Assembly: GCF_039969785.1 (NCBI RefSeq)
Contig: NZ_JBDVNC010000020.1
Coordinates: 1 to 64,000 of the forward strand
Source: Shimia sp039969785
GTDB lineage: Bacteria > Pseudomonadota > Alphaproteobacteria > Rhodobacterales > Rhodobacteraceae
DNA: 64,000 nucleotides
Reading direction: 5' to 3'
Shown here: in pieces, positions 53,085 through 61,124 of the stretch
How positions within the stretch are numbered: the stretch's first letter is position 1
Layout of the letters: each line of letters opens with the position of its first letter
Program-made: the position numbers and the translations under genes
Notes under the pieces: model-generated
The model's input: the letters and a program-made list of their open reading frames with translations, nothing else
Databases searched by the model: none
Told to the model about the DNA's origin: nothing

Positions 53085-54908
53085 CTACCTCCTTGTCCCG
53101 GAAATAAACCGCGATACACCCGGGCGTTTCACGCCGCGCTGAAAGGGTTTTTCCGGCTTGTACGGCGCAGGCTGCCCATGTGTTGGCGCGGCGGGCTCTG
53201 CGAATGTTGAAAGCGCGGGCTGCGTAGCTGAACCTTCGGATTGAGCCGGGGCCTGTAGCGCTGCTGCGGGCAAAGTCAGTTGCCGGGGCCGTGGCGCAGG
53301 TTGTGCAACAATGGCTTGAGATACAGAATGGCCAATACGCGTTGGGTCGATTTGCATGTCTGTATCCTGAACTTCTGATGCCACGACATTTTCACCCATT
53401 GTCCCGGCTGGAACACGGCCTTTGGTTGTTGCACCTCCCAACGGTTGAGTTGGTATTTCTTGACGTTTGCGATCCCCAATCTTGCCCATGTCGTCGGTCA
53501 GAGTTTCGGGAACTTCTGCGCGCCAACCGATGCCACCGCCAACAGTGCTCGAGGCATTTTTCGCCTCTGGAGACAAACTCAGACCAGCCTTTTGCGAAGC
53601 AACCTGACAGCATTCGATCAACGCGCAATTCTTGGCGAAACGGCGATGTGCTTTTACGTCCCCATCGCGGTAAGCATTCAGAATACGCAGCTCGACCGGG
53701 TGCATGCCCACGGCTTCAGCCACTTTGTCCATATGGCATTCGATGGCGAAATCTACGCCGGTGATACCAAACCCACGCATGGCCGTCGCCGGTGTGCGGT
53801 TGGTGTAAACACAATAGACGTTCGATGACACATTGGGGATCGTATAGGGACCGGGCAGATGACCTGTGCCTTTGATGATCGCATAGGAACTGAGGCGCGT
53901 GAAAGCACCGCTATCGAAAAAGCCAGTGAACTCGCGCGCAATGATGCGTCCATCCTTCATGACCCCATCGCGAATACGCCAGCGTTCCGCACCACGCGGT
54001 GCACCGACGCGCATTTCCTCAGTCCGGTCCCACATGTATTTGACAGGCCGTCCCGTCAGCATCGCGCCCAGAACCGCCAAGGGTTCGTGATGGCTGTCGA
54101 CCTTGCCACCAAATCCACCGCCAACAGTGCCGCCGATAAAGTGCAATCGCGACGATGGCATATCCAGCATTTTGGCCGTGGTCCCTAGTGAAAAGAACAA
54201 AGCCTGGGTTGAGGTATGACAAACAAAGCGGCCATTTTCCTCGGGCGCGGCGATCGCGCCGCATGTTTCCACCGGCGCCTGTTCGATCGGGGACATTTGA
54301 TATTCCCCTTCGACGACATGATCGGCCTCTGGCAAAGCCGTCTCAACATCACCAAAGCGCAGTTTTTGGTGATCGTAGAGATCGTGATAGTCAAAGGTAT
54401 TGCCGGGATAGACCTCATTCACCACAGGCGCACCGGGCTTCAGGGCCTCTTCGACATCCAAAACATGTGGCAGCTCTTGCCAGTCTACCCGAACGGCGGC
54501 CACGGCGTCTCTGGCTTGCCGTTCAGTATCGGCCACAATGGCAAGGATCGGCTCTCCCATGTAGGAGACTTTGTTTGCACTCAGGAGCTGTTCGTCATCC
54601 AACCCAAAATTAATAAGTGACAGCAGCGTGTTCAGGTTTGAAGGCACGTCTTTTGGCCAGATCACACGTCGTACGCCGGGCATACGTTCTGCCGCAGAAA
54701 CGTCGACCGAGCGTATTCGCGCATGATGATGAGGAGAGCGCACGCAACGCATGTGGAGCAGCCCTTCAAAAAGGTGATCATCATAGAACTTGGATCGTCC
54801 CGTCACGTGGCCAACGATATCCTGACGAACGGTCGGTTTGCCGATCTCGTTCAGGTCATCTTCCCGCTCATCTGCGAATAGGTCCTTGCGAAATTCGATA
54901 CTGCTCAT
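53085..54908 (-). CDS. Molybdenum hydroxylase large subunit, N-terminal half
   Basis: A 607-residue protein: residues 1 to about 440 match the first half of a XDH/CoxL-type large subunit (RQDIVGHVTGRSKFYDDH, GGTVGGGFGGKVDSHHEPLA, AMRGFGITGVDFAIECHM). The loop AMRGFG differs from the form I CO dehydrogenase signature. Residues about 444-607 are an extra Ala/Pro/Gln-rich tail without known fold (QPAPRPRQLTLPAAALQ, EPAAPTHGQPAPYKPEKP). The domain needed to finish the enzyme is in the next gene. It overlaps the small-subunit gene by ATGA. Confidence 0.9.
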   Translation of the reverse strand: MSSIEFRKDLFADEREDDLNEIGKPTVRQDIVGHVTGRSKFYDDHLFEGLLHMRCVRSPHHHARIRSVDVSAAERMPGVRRVIWPKDVPSNLNTLLSLINFGLDDEQLLSANKVSYMGEPILAIVADTERQARDAVAAVRVDWQELPHVLDVEEALKPGAPVVNEVYPGNTFDYHDLYDHQKLRFGDVETALPEADHVVEGEYQMSPIEQAPVETCGAIAAPEENGRFVCHTSTQALFFSLGTTAKMLDMPSSRLHFIGGTVGGGFGGKVDSHHEPLAVLGAMLTGRPVKYMWDRTEEMRVGAPRGAERWRIRDGVMKDGRIIAREFTGFFDSGAFTRLSSYAIIKGTGHLPGPYTIPNVSSNVYCVYTNRTPATAMRGFGITGVDFAIECHMDKVAEAVGMHPVELRILNAYRDGDVKAHRRFAKNCALIECCQVASQKAGLSLSPEAKNASSTVGGGIGWRAEVPETLTDDMGKIGDRKRQEIPTQPLGGATTKGRVPAGTMGENVVASEVQDTDMQIDPTRIGHSVSQAIVAQPAPRPRQLTLPAAALQAPAQSEGSATQPALSTFAEPAAPTHGQPAPYKPEKPFQRGVKRPGVSRFISGTRR

Positions 54909-55390
54909 GCGGCACCTCTTCCCCGCATTTCGACCGCTGCAGTCAAAATCGCGTTGATGATTGGCTCGTAGCCCGTACAGCGACAGATATTGCCGGAAAT
55001 TGCATCAGCTACCTGATCGCGGGTCGGGTTCGGGTTGGAGCGCAGCAGCGCCTTAGCCGCCATCAGCATACCAGGACTGCAAAACCCACATTGAGCGGCA
55101 AAGCCTTCGACAAATGCCTTTTGCAAGGGATGCAAATCAGGCCCGTCCTCCAAATCTGCGGCGGTTTGAACCTGTTTCCCTTCGACGGTTTCGGCTAACG
55201 TCAGGCACGCCAGATGCAGCTCTCCGTCAATTAGAACCGAACAAGCACCGCAGCCACCTTGGGCGCAGCCTTGTTTCGCGCTCAGGTCACCTGCACCGCG
55301 GCGTAAGACATCCAACAGATTGGCCCCTGTATCGGCAAAAACGCCGGTTTCAGTACCATTCAGGGAAAATTGTATTGGGGTTTTGGTCAT
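54905..55390 (-). CDS. Molybdenum hydroxylase small subunit (2Fe-2S)
   Basis: A 161-residue iron-sulphur subunit. The plant-type cluster ligands are in KQGCAQGGCGACSVLIDG and the following LAC; the second cluster is bound by QCGFCSPGM and GNICRCTGYEPI. It passes electrons from the molybdenum site to FAD. ATG 55390 has GAGGAG upstream. One base separates it from the FAD subunit gene. Confidence 0.95.
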   Translation of the reverse strand: MTKTPIQFSLNGTETGVFADTGANLLDVLRRGAGDLSAKQGCAQGGCGACSVLIDGELHLACLTLAETVEGKQVQTAADLEDGPDLHPLQKAFVEGFAAQCGFCSPGMLMAAKALLRSNPNPTRDQVADAISGNICRCTGYEPIINAILTAAVEMRGRGAA

Positions 55391-55391
55391 T

Positions 55392-56189
55392 TCAACTCTC
55401 CTCACCCAGCAACAAGCGGCGCAAATGCACGGGCGCGACCTCGCGGCGGTACCAGGCCGACGCTATGGAATCGTCTTGGGGATTAAGCCCGTTGCAACAC
55501 ATTTCACAGACCCGCTGTACGGTATGAGCGTCGAGACTGCCCCCCTCCAGCGCGCGCTCAGCGTCCTTGGCGCGCAAGGGCGTGGATCCCATAGCCCCTA
55601 AAGCAATGCGTGCCCCGCTGATCCGATTGCCACCAGGAAGGTGAGCCGCAATCGTCACCACCGCAGCCCCTTTGGGTTTGGTGCGTACAACCTTCCTAAA
55701 TCGAAAGGCTCCATGTGCCGAGCGCGGGATTATCACCGCTGAAACTAGGCCCCGCAAATTTTCCCGCTGTCTGTAAAAATCCTCGATTGGCAGCATCTGG
55801 CCATCCGACATCTGCACCAAAGCATCCAATGCCAAAAGCGCCACGCCAAAATCCCCAAAGGGAGAACACACAAACAGATTACCGCCGATGGTAGCCATGT
55901 TGCGCACCGCAGGTCCACCGACCGCGCGGGCGACCGGTTCCAGAAATTCTGCGCCGCTGGCTTGCATCAGACGGGCCATGGTCACACCCGCCCCAAGTTT
56001 TATCCCATTTCCTTCGGGTCGGATTTCTGAAAGCGCTGAATCAGTGCTGCGAATGACTTTGTCAAAGTCCGGCGACGCAAAGTTTAGCCCACGCACAACC
56101 ATAGTGCCGCCCCCTAGGAACTGGCTTCCGGTGCGCATGGCGGACGCGGCTTCGCCAAGGGTGGGATAGGTATCAATAGTTATCGTCAT
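55392..56189 (-). CDS. Molybdenum hydroxylase medium subunit (FAD-binding)
   Basis: A 265-residue FAD-binding subunit of the CoxM/XdhB type. FAD loops are FLGGGTMVVRGLNFA (about 24-38) and NMATIGGNLFVCSPFGD. The C-terminal CO-dehydrogenase flavoprotein domain is also present. It is a little shorter than CoxM. The frame is open upstream to 56354 but ATG 56189 has GGAGG before it and overlaps the SRPBCC stop by four bases. Confidence 0.93.
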   Translation of the reverse strand: MTITIDTYPTLGEAASAMRTGSQFLGGGTMVVRGLNFASPDFDKVIRSTDSALSEIRPEGNGIKLGAGVTMARLMQASGAEFLEPVARAVGGPAVRNMATIGGNLFVCSPFGDFGVALLALDALVQMSDGQMLPIEDFYRQRENLRGLVSAVIIPRSAHGAFRFRKVVRTKPKGAAVVTIAAHLPGGNRISGARIALGAMGSTPLRAKDAERALEGGSLDAHTVQRVCEMCCNGLNPQDDSIASAWYRREVAPVHLRRLLLGEES

Positions 56190-56632
56190 GCGGCCTCCAG
56201 TCCCATATGCGCGCGGACCGCGTCGAACCCCGCGCTGTAGATTTCGGTGCCGACCATTTCGGCCAGTTGATCTTGTTGACCTTTTGGGGTGTCGAAACGG
56301 CTTTCCCACTCCCAGAAAGTCACGTCTCCATCTGTCACCGGAAAGAGGCGACAATGGGCGACGTAGTTGAAAAGCGGGATCGGTGTATCAAGCAGGCAAT
56401 AGCTCAAGCTCTGTTCGATGTCTGACAGGGTCAACAATTGCTCGCGCAGTTCCGAGCCATCTTCGAGCCGGAATCGACGCACACAACCGATCATATCCGA
56501 CGGGTTTCCCCGCTCGATCTGGCTTGTCGCCACCGCAGGGTGCCATTGATCATGCCCATTAAAGTCACGGATGACTTCCCACACATCTTCGATCGGCGCA
56601 TTCAGGATCGTACTGCGGATTACCTTGACCAT
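56186..56632 (-). CDS. SRPBCC-family protein, CoxG-like (2 of 2)
   Basis: A 148-residue START/Bet v1-like fold: VIRSTILNAPIEDVWEVIRDF, WHPAVATSQIERGNPSDMIGC and the long C-terminal helix AGFDAVRAHMGLEAA. Closely resembles the preceding gene. CoxG-type proteins accompany CO-dehydrogenase-like enzymes and may tether them to the membrane. It starts one base after its paralogue's stop. Confidence 0.85.
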   Translation of the reverse strand: MVKVIRSTILNAPIEDVWEVIRDFNGHDQWHPAVATSQIERGNPSDMIGCVRRFRLEDGSELREQLLTLSDIEQSLSYCLLDTPIPLFNYVAHCRLFPVTDGDVTFWEWESRFDTPKGQQDQLAEMVGTEIYSAGFDAVRAHMGLEAA

Positions 56633-56633
56633 A

Positions 56634-57071
56634 TCAGCCCCCAAAATGCCTTTTGAGCGCGTCAAAGCCGCCTTGGAAAACATTGTTGCCAATACCGTCG
56701 ACCAAATCTTCTTCATCGTCCGGGTCACATGAAAATTCGGCTGACCACTCGGCAAAGCAACGTTCGCCATCCGTAATGGGAGTAAGACGCAACGTGGCGA
56801 CATAATCAGCCAGCGGCATTGGGCTTTCGAGAATGGCGTAAGTGCAAAACAGGTCATGGTCGCTCAGACCCAAAAGCTGTTCACGGATGTTGTCGCCATT
56901 TTGCAGGTTAAAGTTCCGGATACAGCCAACTTTATCCGACGGCAGCGCGTCCTCGATCCGACTGTCCCTGATACGGGGATGCCATCGCGGCAAGGCGTTA
57001 AAGTCCCGCACACGCTCCCAAACCCGCTCAGCGCTGGCCCCGATGACGGTTGATGTGTAGACACGCGCCAT
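56634..57071 (-). CDS. SRPBCC-family protein, CoxG-like (1 of 2)
   Basis: A 145-residue paralogue of the neighbouring gene: STVIGASAERVWERVRDFN, RWHPRIRDSRIEDALPSDKVGC and GGFDALKRHFGG. Its ATG overlaps the flotillin stop as TAATG, so it is translationally coupled to that protein. Two copies in tandem suggest a heterodimer or binding of two ligands. Confidence 0.85.
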   Translation of the reverse strand: MARVYTSTVIGASAERVWERVRDFNALPRWHPRIRDSRIEDALPSDKVGCIRNFNLQNGDNIREQLLGLSDHDLFCTYAILESPMPLADYVATLRLTPITDGERCFAEWSAEFSCDPDDEEDLVDGIGNNVFQGGFDALKRHFGG

Positions 57072-60000
57072 TACTTCTCACCTTCTTTTGGTTTGTCGCC
57101 GCTGTCTTTCAACCGTTGGGCTTCATTGCCGGCGCGACCCAAATCGCTTGCGTCCCGCAGCACGCTGGATTTTGCCAGGTTTGAGCCATCAACCCCGATG
57201 TCGCTGAGCAAACTGTCGATCATCGGTGCCTGCACGCGATAGCGTAGCGCCGAGTTGATCACCTCATCGGTGGGGCTGCTGCCGTCACCGCCGCCGCCTC
57301 CGCCCGAGCCACCGGCACCGCCCATACCAAGCCCACCGGCGCCATTGCCTCCAAGCTGCATGATCTTGATCTCGTCGATCTTCTCAAGTGGTTTGACGGA
57401 TGCCGCCACGATGCCTTCGACATGTTCCAGCATCTTGCGTTTAAAGAGCGAATGACGCGCGGCGTCAGAAAGAACGTTCTCGGCTTCATTGATGAGCTTC
57501 TGCGCCTCAGCCTCGACAGCAGAGCGCACTTTTTCGGCCTCTGCTGCGATACGTTTCTCTTCGGCAGCTTTCTCGGCCAAAACAACGTCAACCGATTTGC
57601 GGCGCGCTGCTTCTTCAGTCTCTTTGGCGGTGGTGACCTTTTCCGCAGCCTCTGTCGCACGGGCACGGGCAATATCGGCCTCAGCCGCAGCAGCACTTTC
57701 TTCAAGCGATTTCTGATACAGCGAAATGGCTTTTTCCATTGCCGCTTCTTCCACCGTCTGCTCACGTGCAATCTCGCGTTGGCGTCGTTCGGTCTGGTGT
57801 CCGATGCGCGCTTCGTCCAAACCGCGTTCCGAAGCGATCTGTGCGCGTTCCACTTCTTCCTGACTGGCAATCTCTGCCTCGCGCAATGCCTGCACACGAC
57901 CGATTTCCAGCTGTTCCAATACCTTTTTGCGTTCCAGTTTTTTGGCGTCTAGCTCCTGCTCGGCCAAAATTCTTTCGGCATCCACGGTCTTTTCTTTGAC
58001 CACCCGCGCGGCCTCGATGGACTCATCCGCAGCAAGCTGAGCGGCATCGACAATGCGATTGCGCGCGATTTCGCGTTCCCGCATGTCCTGTTCATACGCG
58101 ATACGATCCGCCGTCAAGTTTTTCTCTTTGGCGATGCGCGCAGCCTCGGTCGCTTCGGTTCTGGCGATCTCTGCTGCCTCAACTGCTTGAGCCCTTGCAA
58201 CATCACGAGCGCGGGTTTTCTCATCGCTTTCGATCCGCTTGACGGCCAGTTTTGCCTCTTTGGCGATCCGCGTGGCATCAACAGCTTCCGCGGCCGCGAC
58301 TTCGGCCTCTTGCACCGCTTGATTACGCGCGATCTCAAGCTCGCGCGTTTCTTTCTCGTAAGCGATACGCTCAGCCGTGGTCACTTTCTCCTGAGCAATG
58401 CGTTTGGCTTCCGTGGCTTCTTTGGCTGCGATTTGTGCCGCTTCCAGCGCAGCCACTTTCAGGACTTCACGCTCTTCAGTTTCCTCAGCCGCGCCAATGC
58501 GCTCAAAGGTCAGTTGTTTATCCTGAGCGATCCGGGCCTTTTCAACGGCTTCACGGCTTGCGATCTCGACTTCATCCACCGCCTGATTTCGGGCGATTTC
58601 CAGTGAACGGACACGCTCTTCCTGCGCAATGCGCGATTTCGACGTGTCCTCTGCCGCCGCGATCTGGGCTTCGTCCAGAACTTTCTGACGCTCAATCTCG
58701 CGTGACCGGGTATCCTGTTCCGCTTCGATCCGATCAGCACTCAGGCTGCGCTCTCGGGAAATTCTGGCCGCCTCAGTAGACTGTTGCGACGCGATTTCAG
58801 CCTCTTCGAGGACACGCTGGCGTTCAATTTCCAACGTACGCGTGTGGCGATCCGAGGCAATTCGCTCGGCGTTCACGGTCTTTTCCTGTGAAATGCGCAG
58901 CTTTTCTGACGCTTCACGGCTGGCGATTTCGGCTTCCTGCACCGCCAGACCGCGGGCGATTTCACGCTCTTTAGTGGATTGCTCCAGCGCAATGCGCTCT
59001 TCCGTGACAATCTTCTCTTGCGCGATCCGGGCACGTTCAACCACTTCACGCGCTGAAATGTCTGCCTCATCGACCACACGCTGGCGTTCGATTTCCTGAG
59101 ATTGGGTTTCCCGATCCTTCTCGATCCGGGCCTCGGTGATCGACCTTTCCTGTGCCAATCGGGCCTTTTCGATGGCCTCTTTCGCAGCAATCTCGGCCGC
59201 ATCGGTTTCTTTCTGCGTTTTGATCCGCTCGGACGTCAGAGTTTTCTCCTGATTGATCCGGGCTTTCTCAATCGCTTCACGGGTTGAGATTTCAGCGTGG
59301 TCCACAACTTTCTGACGTTCGATTTCCTGCTGACGGATATCGCGTTCTGACGCGATGCGGGCTTCAGCAATCTGGTGCTCATTGGCAATCCGCGCGGTTT
59401 CAATTGCCTCGCGGGAAGACAAGGTCGCCTGCTCGACTTCCTTGTCACGCTCCGAACGTTCACGGGCCAGTTCTGCCCGCTGTTGTGCGCGCCGGAATTC
59501 GACATCACGTTCCTGCTCCAGACGAGCTTCTTCGCTTTCACGCTCGATATTCAGAGCCTGCTTTTCCGCTTCGAGGTTGCGGGCGCGGATACGAATCATC
59601 GTGTCCTGTTCGATGTCATTGCGCAATTTTCGACGCTCTTCGATCGACTCGATAACCTTGGTCAGACCAACCGCATCGAATGTGTTAGATGGGTTAAAGT
59701 ACTCTATGTCGGTCTGGTCGATGTCGGTAACGGCAACGCTTTCCAGCTCCAGCCCGTTTTTGTCGAGCCCTTCCTGTGCAGCTTCCAGAACGCGGGCAAC
59801 ATATGCGTTCCGGTTTTCGTGCAGTTCTTCCATCGTCATTTCGCTGGCAACAGTGCGCATGGCGGATACGAATTTACCTTCCAGAAGCGCGTGCAAACGC
59901 TCTGGTTCTAAGGCCCGTCGTCCCAAGGTTGCGGCAGCAAGGCTGACGGCATTTTTGGATTGGGCAACACGCACATAAAACTCGGCATCTATATCGACTC

Positions 60001-60274
60001 GCATCCTGTCCTTGGTGATCAAGGCGTCGTCGCGTTCGCGAGTGACCCCCAATTGCATGGAGTTCATGTTGACGGGAGTGATGTCGTGGATGATCGGCCA
60101 TACAAAAGCGCCGCCATCAATCACAACTTTCTCACCCAGAAAACCTGTGCGCACAAAAGCCACTTCCTTAGTCGAGCGGCGATACAACCAATGCATCACC
60201 CAATACAAAATGAAAACGGCGATCACGGCTGTGATGAGCCACAGGATCAGTTGTCCGATGAGTTGCCCGGTCAT
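57071..60274 (-). CDS. Giant flotillin/YqiK-like SPFH protein with hendecad coiled coil
   Basis: A 1067-residue membrane scaffold protein, about twice the usual flotillin length. One N-terminal membrane helix (8-31) precedes an SPFH domain (about 33-205) of YqiK type (STKEVAFVRTGFLGEKVVID, ALITKDRMRVDIDAEFYVRV, MTMEELHENR). Residues 284-855 are an unbroken run of 11-residue units of the form (E/R)I-A-x3-E-x4. A Gly-rich linker (about 974-998) and a short C-terminal domain follow. Flotillins form membrane rings or microdomains; this one is coupled to the hydroxylase genes and may hold that complex at the membrane. Confidence 0.9.
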   Translation of the reverse strand: MTGQLIGQLILWLITAVIAVFILYWVMHWLYRRSTKEVAFVRTGFLGEKVVIDGGAFVWPIIHDITPVNMNSMQLGVTRERDDALITKDRMRVDIDAEFYVRVAQSKNAVSLAAATLGRRALEPERLHALLEGKFVSAMRTVASEMTMEELHENRNAYVARVLEAAQEGLDKNGLELESVAVTDIDQTDIEYFNPSNTFDAVGLTKVIESIEERRKLRNDIEQDTMIRIRARNLEAEKQALNIERESEEARLEQERDVEFRRAQQRAELARERSERDKEVEQATLSSREAIETARIANEHQIAEARIASERDIRQQEIERQKVVDHAEISTREAIEKARINQEKTLTSERIKTQKETDAAEIAAKEAIEKARLAQERSITEARIEKDRETQSQEIERQRVVDEADISAREVVERARIAQEKIVTEERIALEQSTKEREIARGLAVQEAEIASREASEKLRISQEKTVNAERIASDRHTRTLEIERQRVLEEAEIASQQSTEAARISRERSLSADRIEAEQDTRSREIERQKVLDEAQIAAAEDTSKSRIAQEERVRSLEIARNQAVDEVEIASREAVEKARIAQDKQLTFERIGAAEETEEREVLKVAALEAAQIAAKEATEAKRIAQEKVTTAERIAYEKETRELEIARNQAVQEAEVAAAEAVDATRIAKEAKLAVKRIESDEKTRARDVARAQAVEAAEIARTEATEAARIAKEKNLTADRIAYEQDMREREIARNRIVDAAQLAADESIEAARVVKEKTVDAERILAEQELDAKKLERKKVLEQLEIGRVQALREAEIASQEEVERAQIASERGLDEARIGHQTERRQREIAREQTVEEAAMEKAISLYQKSLEESAAAAEADIARARATEAAEKVTTAKETEEAARRKSVDVVLAEKAAEEKRIAAEAEKVRSAVEAEAQKLINEAENVLSDAARHSLFKRKMLEHVEGIVAASVKPLEKIDEIKIMQLGGNGAGGLGMGGAGGSGGGGGGDGSSPTDEVINSALRYRVQAPMIDSLLSDIGVDGSNLAKSSVLRDASDLGRAGNEAQRLKDSGDKPKEGEK
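57710..59425 (-). repeat. 33-bp coding repeat array (52 hendecads) in flotillin gene
   Basis: Codes for residues 284-855. Ile, Val, Leu or Met stands at every eleventh residue (285, 296, 307 ... 846) with no slip, usually after Glu, Arg, Asp or Gln. Units group in fours (44 residues, 132 bp): EIERQ.V..EA, EIA..EA.EKA, RIAQEK.LTAE, RIA.EQ.TRER. Some groups miss one unit but keep the 11-residue phase. Confidence 0.95.
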
Positions 60275-60295
60275 CTTTCTTTCCTCCCTCGGTCC

Positions 60296-61120
60296 TTAAC
60301 GGCCGATCTTCTTGAATTCCGCAGTCATGGCTGTCAGTGCGACCTCGGTCGGCAACCGTTCCATCGACGACGCGCCATAGAAGCCATGGCAATTGCTTGT
60401 GTTTTTCAGAACGAAATCGGCGTCTTCTGGCGTAGCCACAGGGCCGCCATGCACCAGAACAATGACATCCGCGTTCACTTTCAACGCGGCTGCCGCCCAG
60501 GCATCTGTGAGGCCCGGAGCGTCTTCCAGCGTGACCGCTGTGTCAGCGCCAATGTTTCCGCCAGTGGTCAGGCCCAGATGCACAACGATAATGTCGGCAC
60601 CGGCTTTGGCCATCGCAGTCGCGTTTTCTTCAGAAAAGACATAAGGCGTCGTCAGCATGTCTCGCTCATGCGCCATTGCGATCATTTCGATCTCGTGATC
60701 ATAGCCCATGCCGGTTTCTTCAAGGTTCACACGAAAGTTGCCGTCGATCAGCCCAACGGTTGGAAAGTTTTGAACACCTGAAAACCCAGCCGCCTTAACG
60801 TCGTCCAGAAACTTATCCATCAGACGGAACGGATCCGTCGCGCAAACCCCGGCCAGAACTGGTGTTTTCCTTGCAACTGGCAACACTTCTCCGGCCATTT
60901 CCATTACCACGCCATTGGCGTCACCATAAGGCATCAATCCTGCAAGCGACCCGCGACCTGCCATCCGGTAGCGTCCCGAATTATAGATCACGATCAGGTC
61001 GATGCCGCCGGCCTCTTCGCATTTGGCTGACAACCCGGTTCCGGCGCCCCCACCGATGATAGGCTCACCGGCATCACGCATGGCTCGAAATTTCTTCATC
61101 AGTTCAGAACGGTCGAACAT
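60296..61120 (-). CDS. Phosphoenolpyruvate hydrolase-family TIM-barrel protein
   Basis: A 274-residue TIM-barrel of the PEP-hydrolase/Tm-1 C-terminal family. FRAMRDAGEPIIGGGAGTGLSAKC, LIVIYNSGRYRMAGRGSLAGL, GVQNFPTVGLIDGNFR and the closing SSMERLPTEVALT are typical. It is the bacterial counterpart of the C-terminal half of plant Tm-1; the N-terminal half is encoded in the gene just before it. The reaction is unknown. ATG 61120 has GGAGAG upstream. Confidence 0.85.
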   Translation of the reverse strand: MFDRSELMKKFRAMRDAGEPIIGGGAGTGLSAKCEEAGGIDLIVIYNSGRYRMAGRGSLAGLMPYGDANGVVMEMAGEVLPVARKTPVLAGVCATDPFRLMDKFLDDVKAAGFSGVQNFPTVGLIDGNFRVNLEETGMGYDHEIEMIAMAHERDMLTTPYVFSEENATAMAKAGADIIVVHLGLTTGGNIGADTAVTLEDAPGLTDAWAAAALKVNADVIVLVHGGPVATPEDADFVLKNTSNCHGFYGASSMERLPTEVALTAMTAEFKKIGR

Positions 61121-61124
61121 AGGG

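Noticed and set aside
52059..54908. Frameshift explanation for the split large subunit
   Set aside because: The first gene continues in frame for 164 extra residues and the second has a strong ribosome site and clean ATG, which a recent frameshift would not produce. Left open only for relatives to decide.
53085..54908. True aerobic CO dehydrogenase (form I CoxL)
   Set aside because: The active-site loop reads AMRGFGITG instead of the form I sequence with the copper-binding Cys, so CO oxidation is not supported despite the Cox-like accessory genes.
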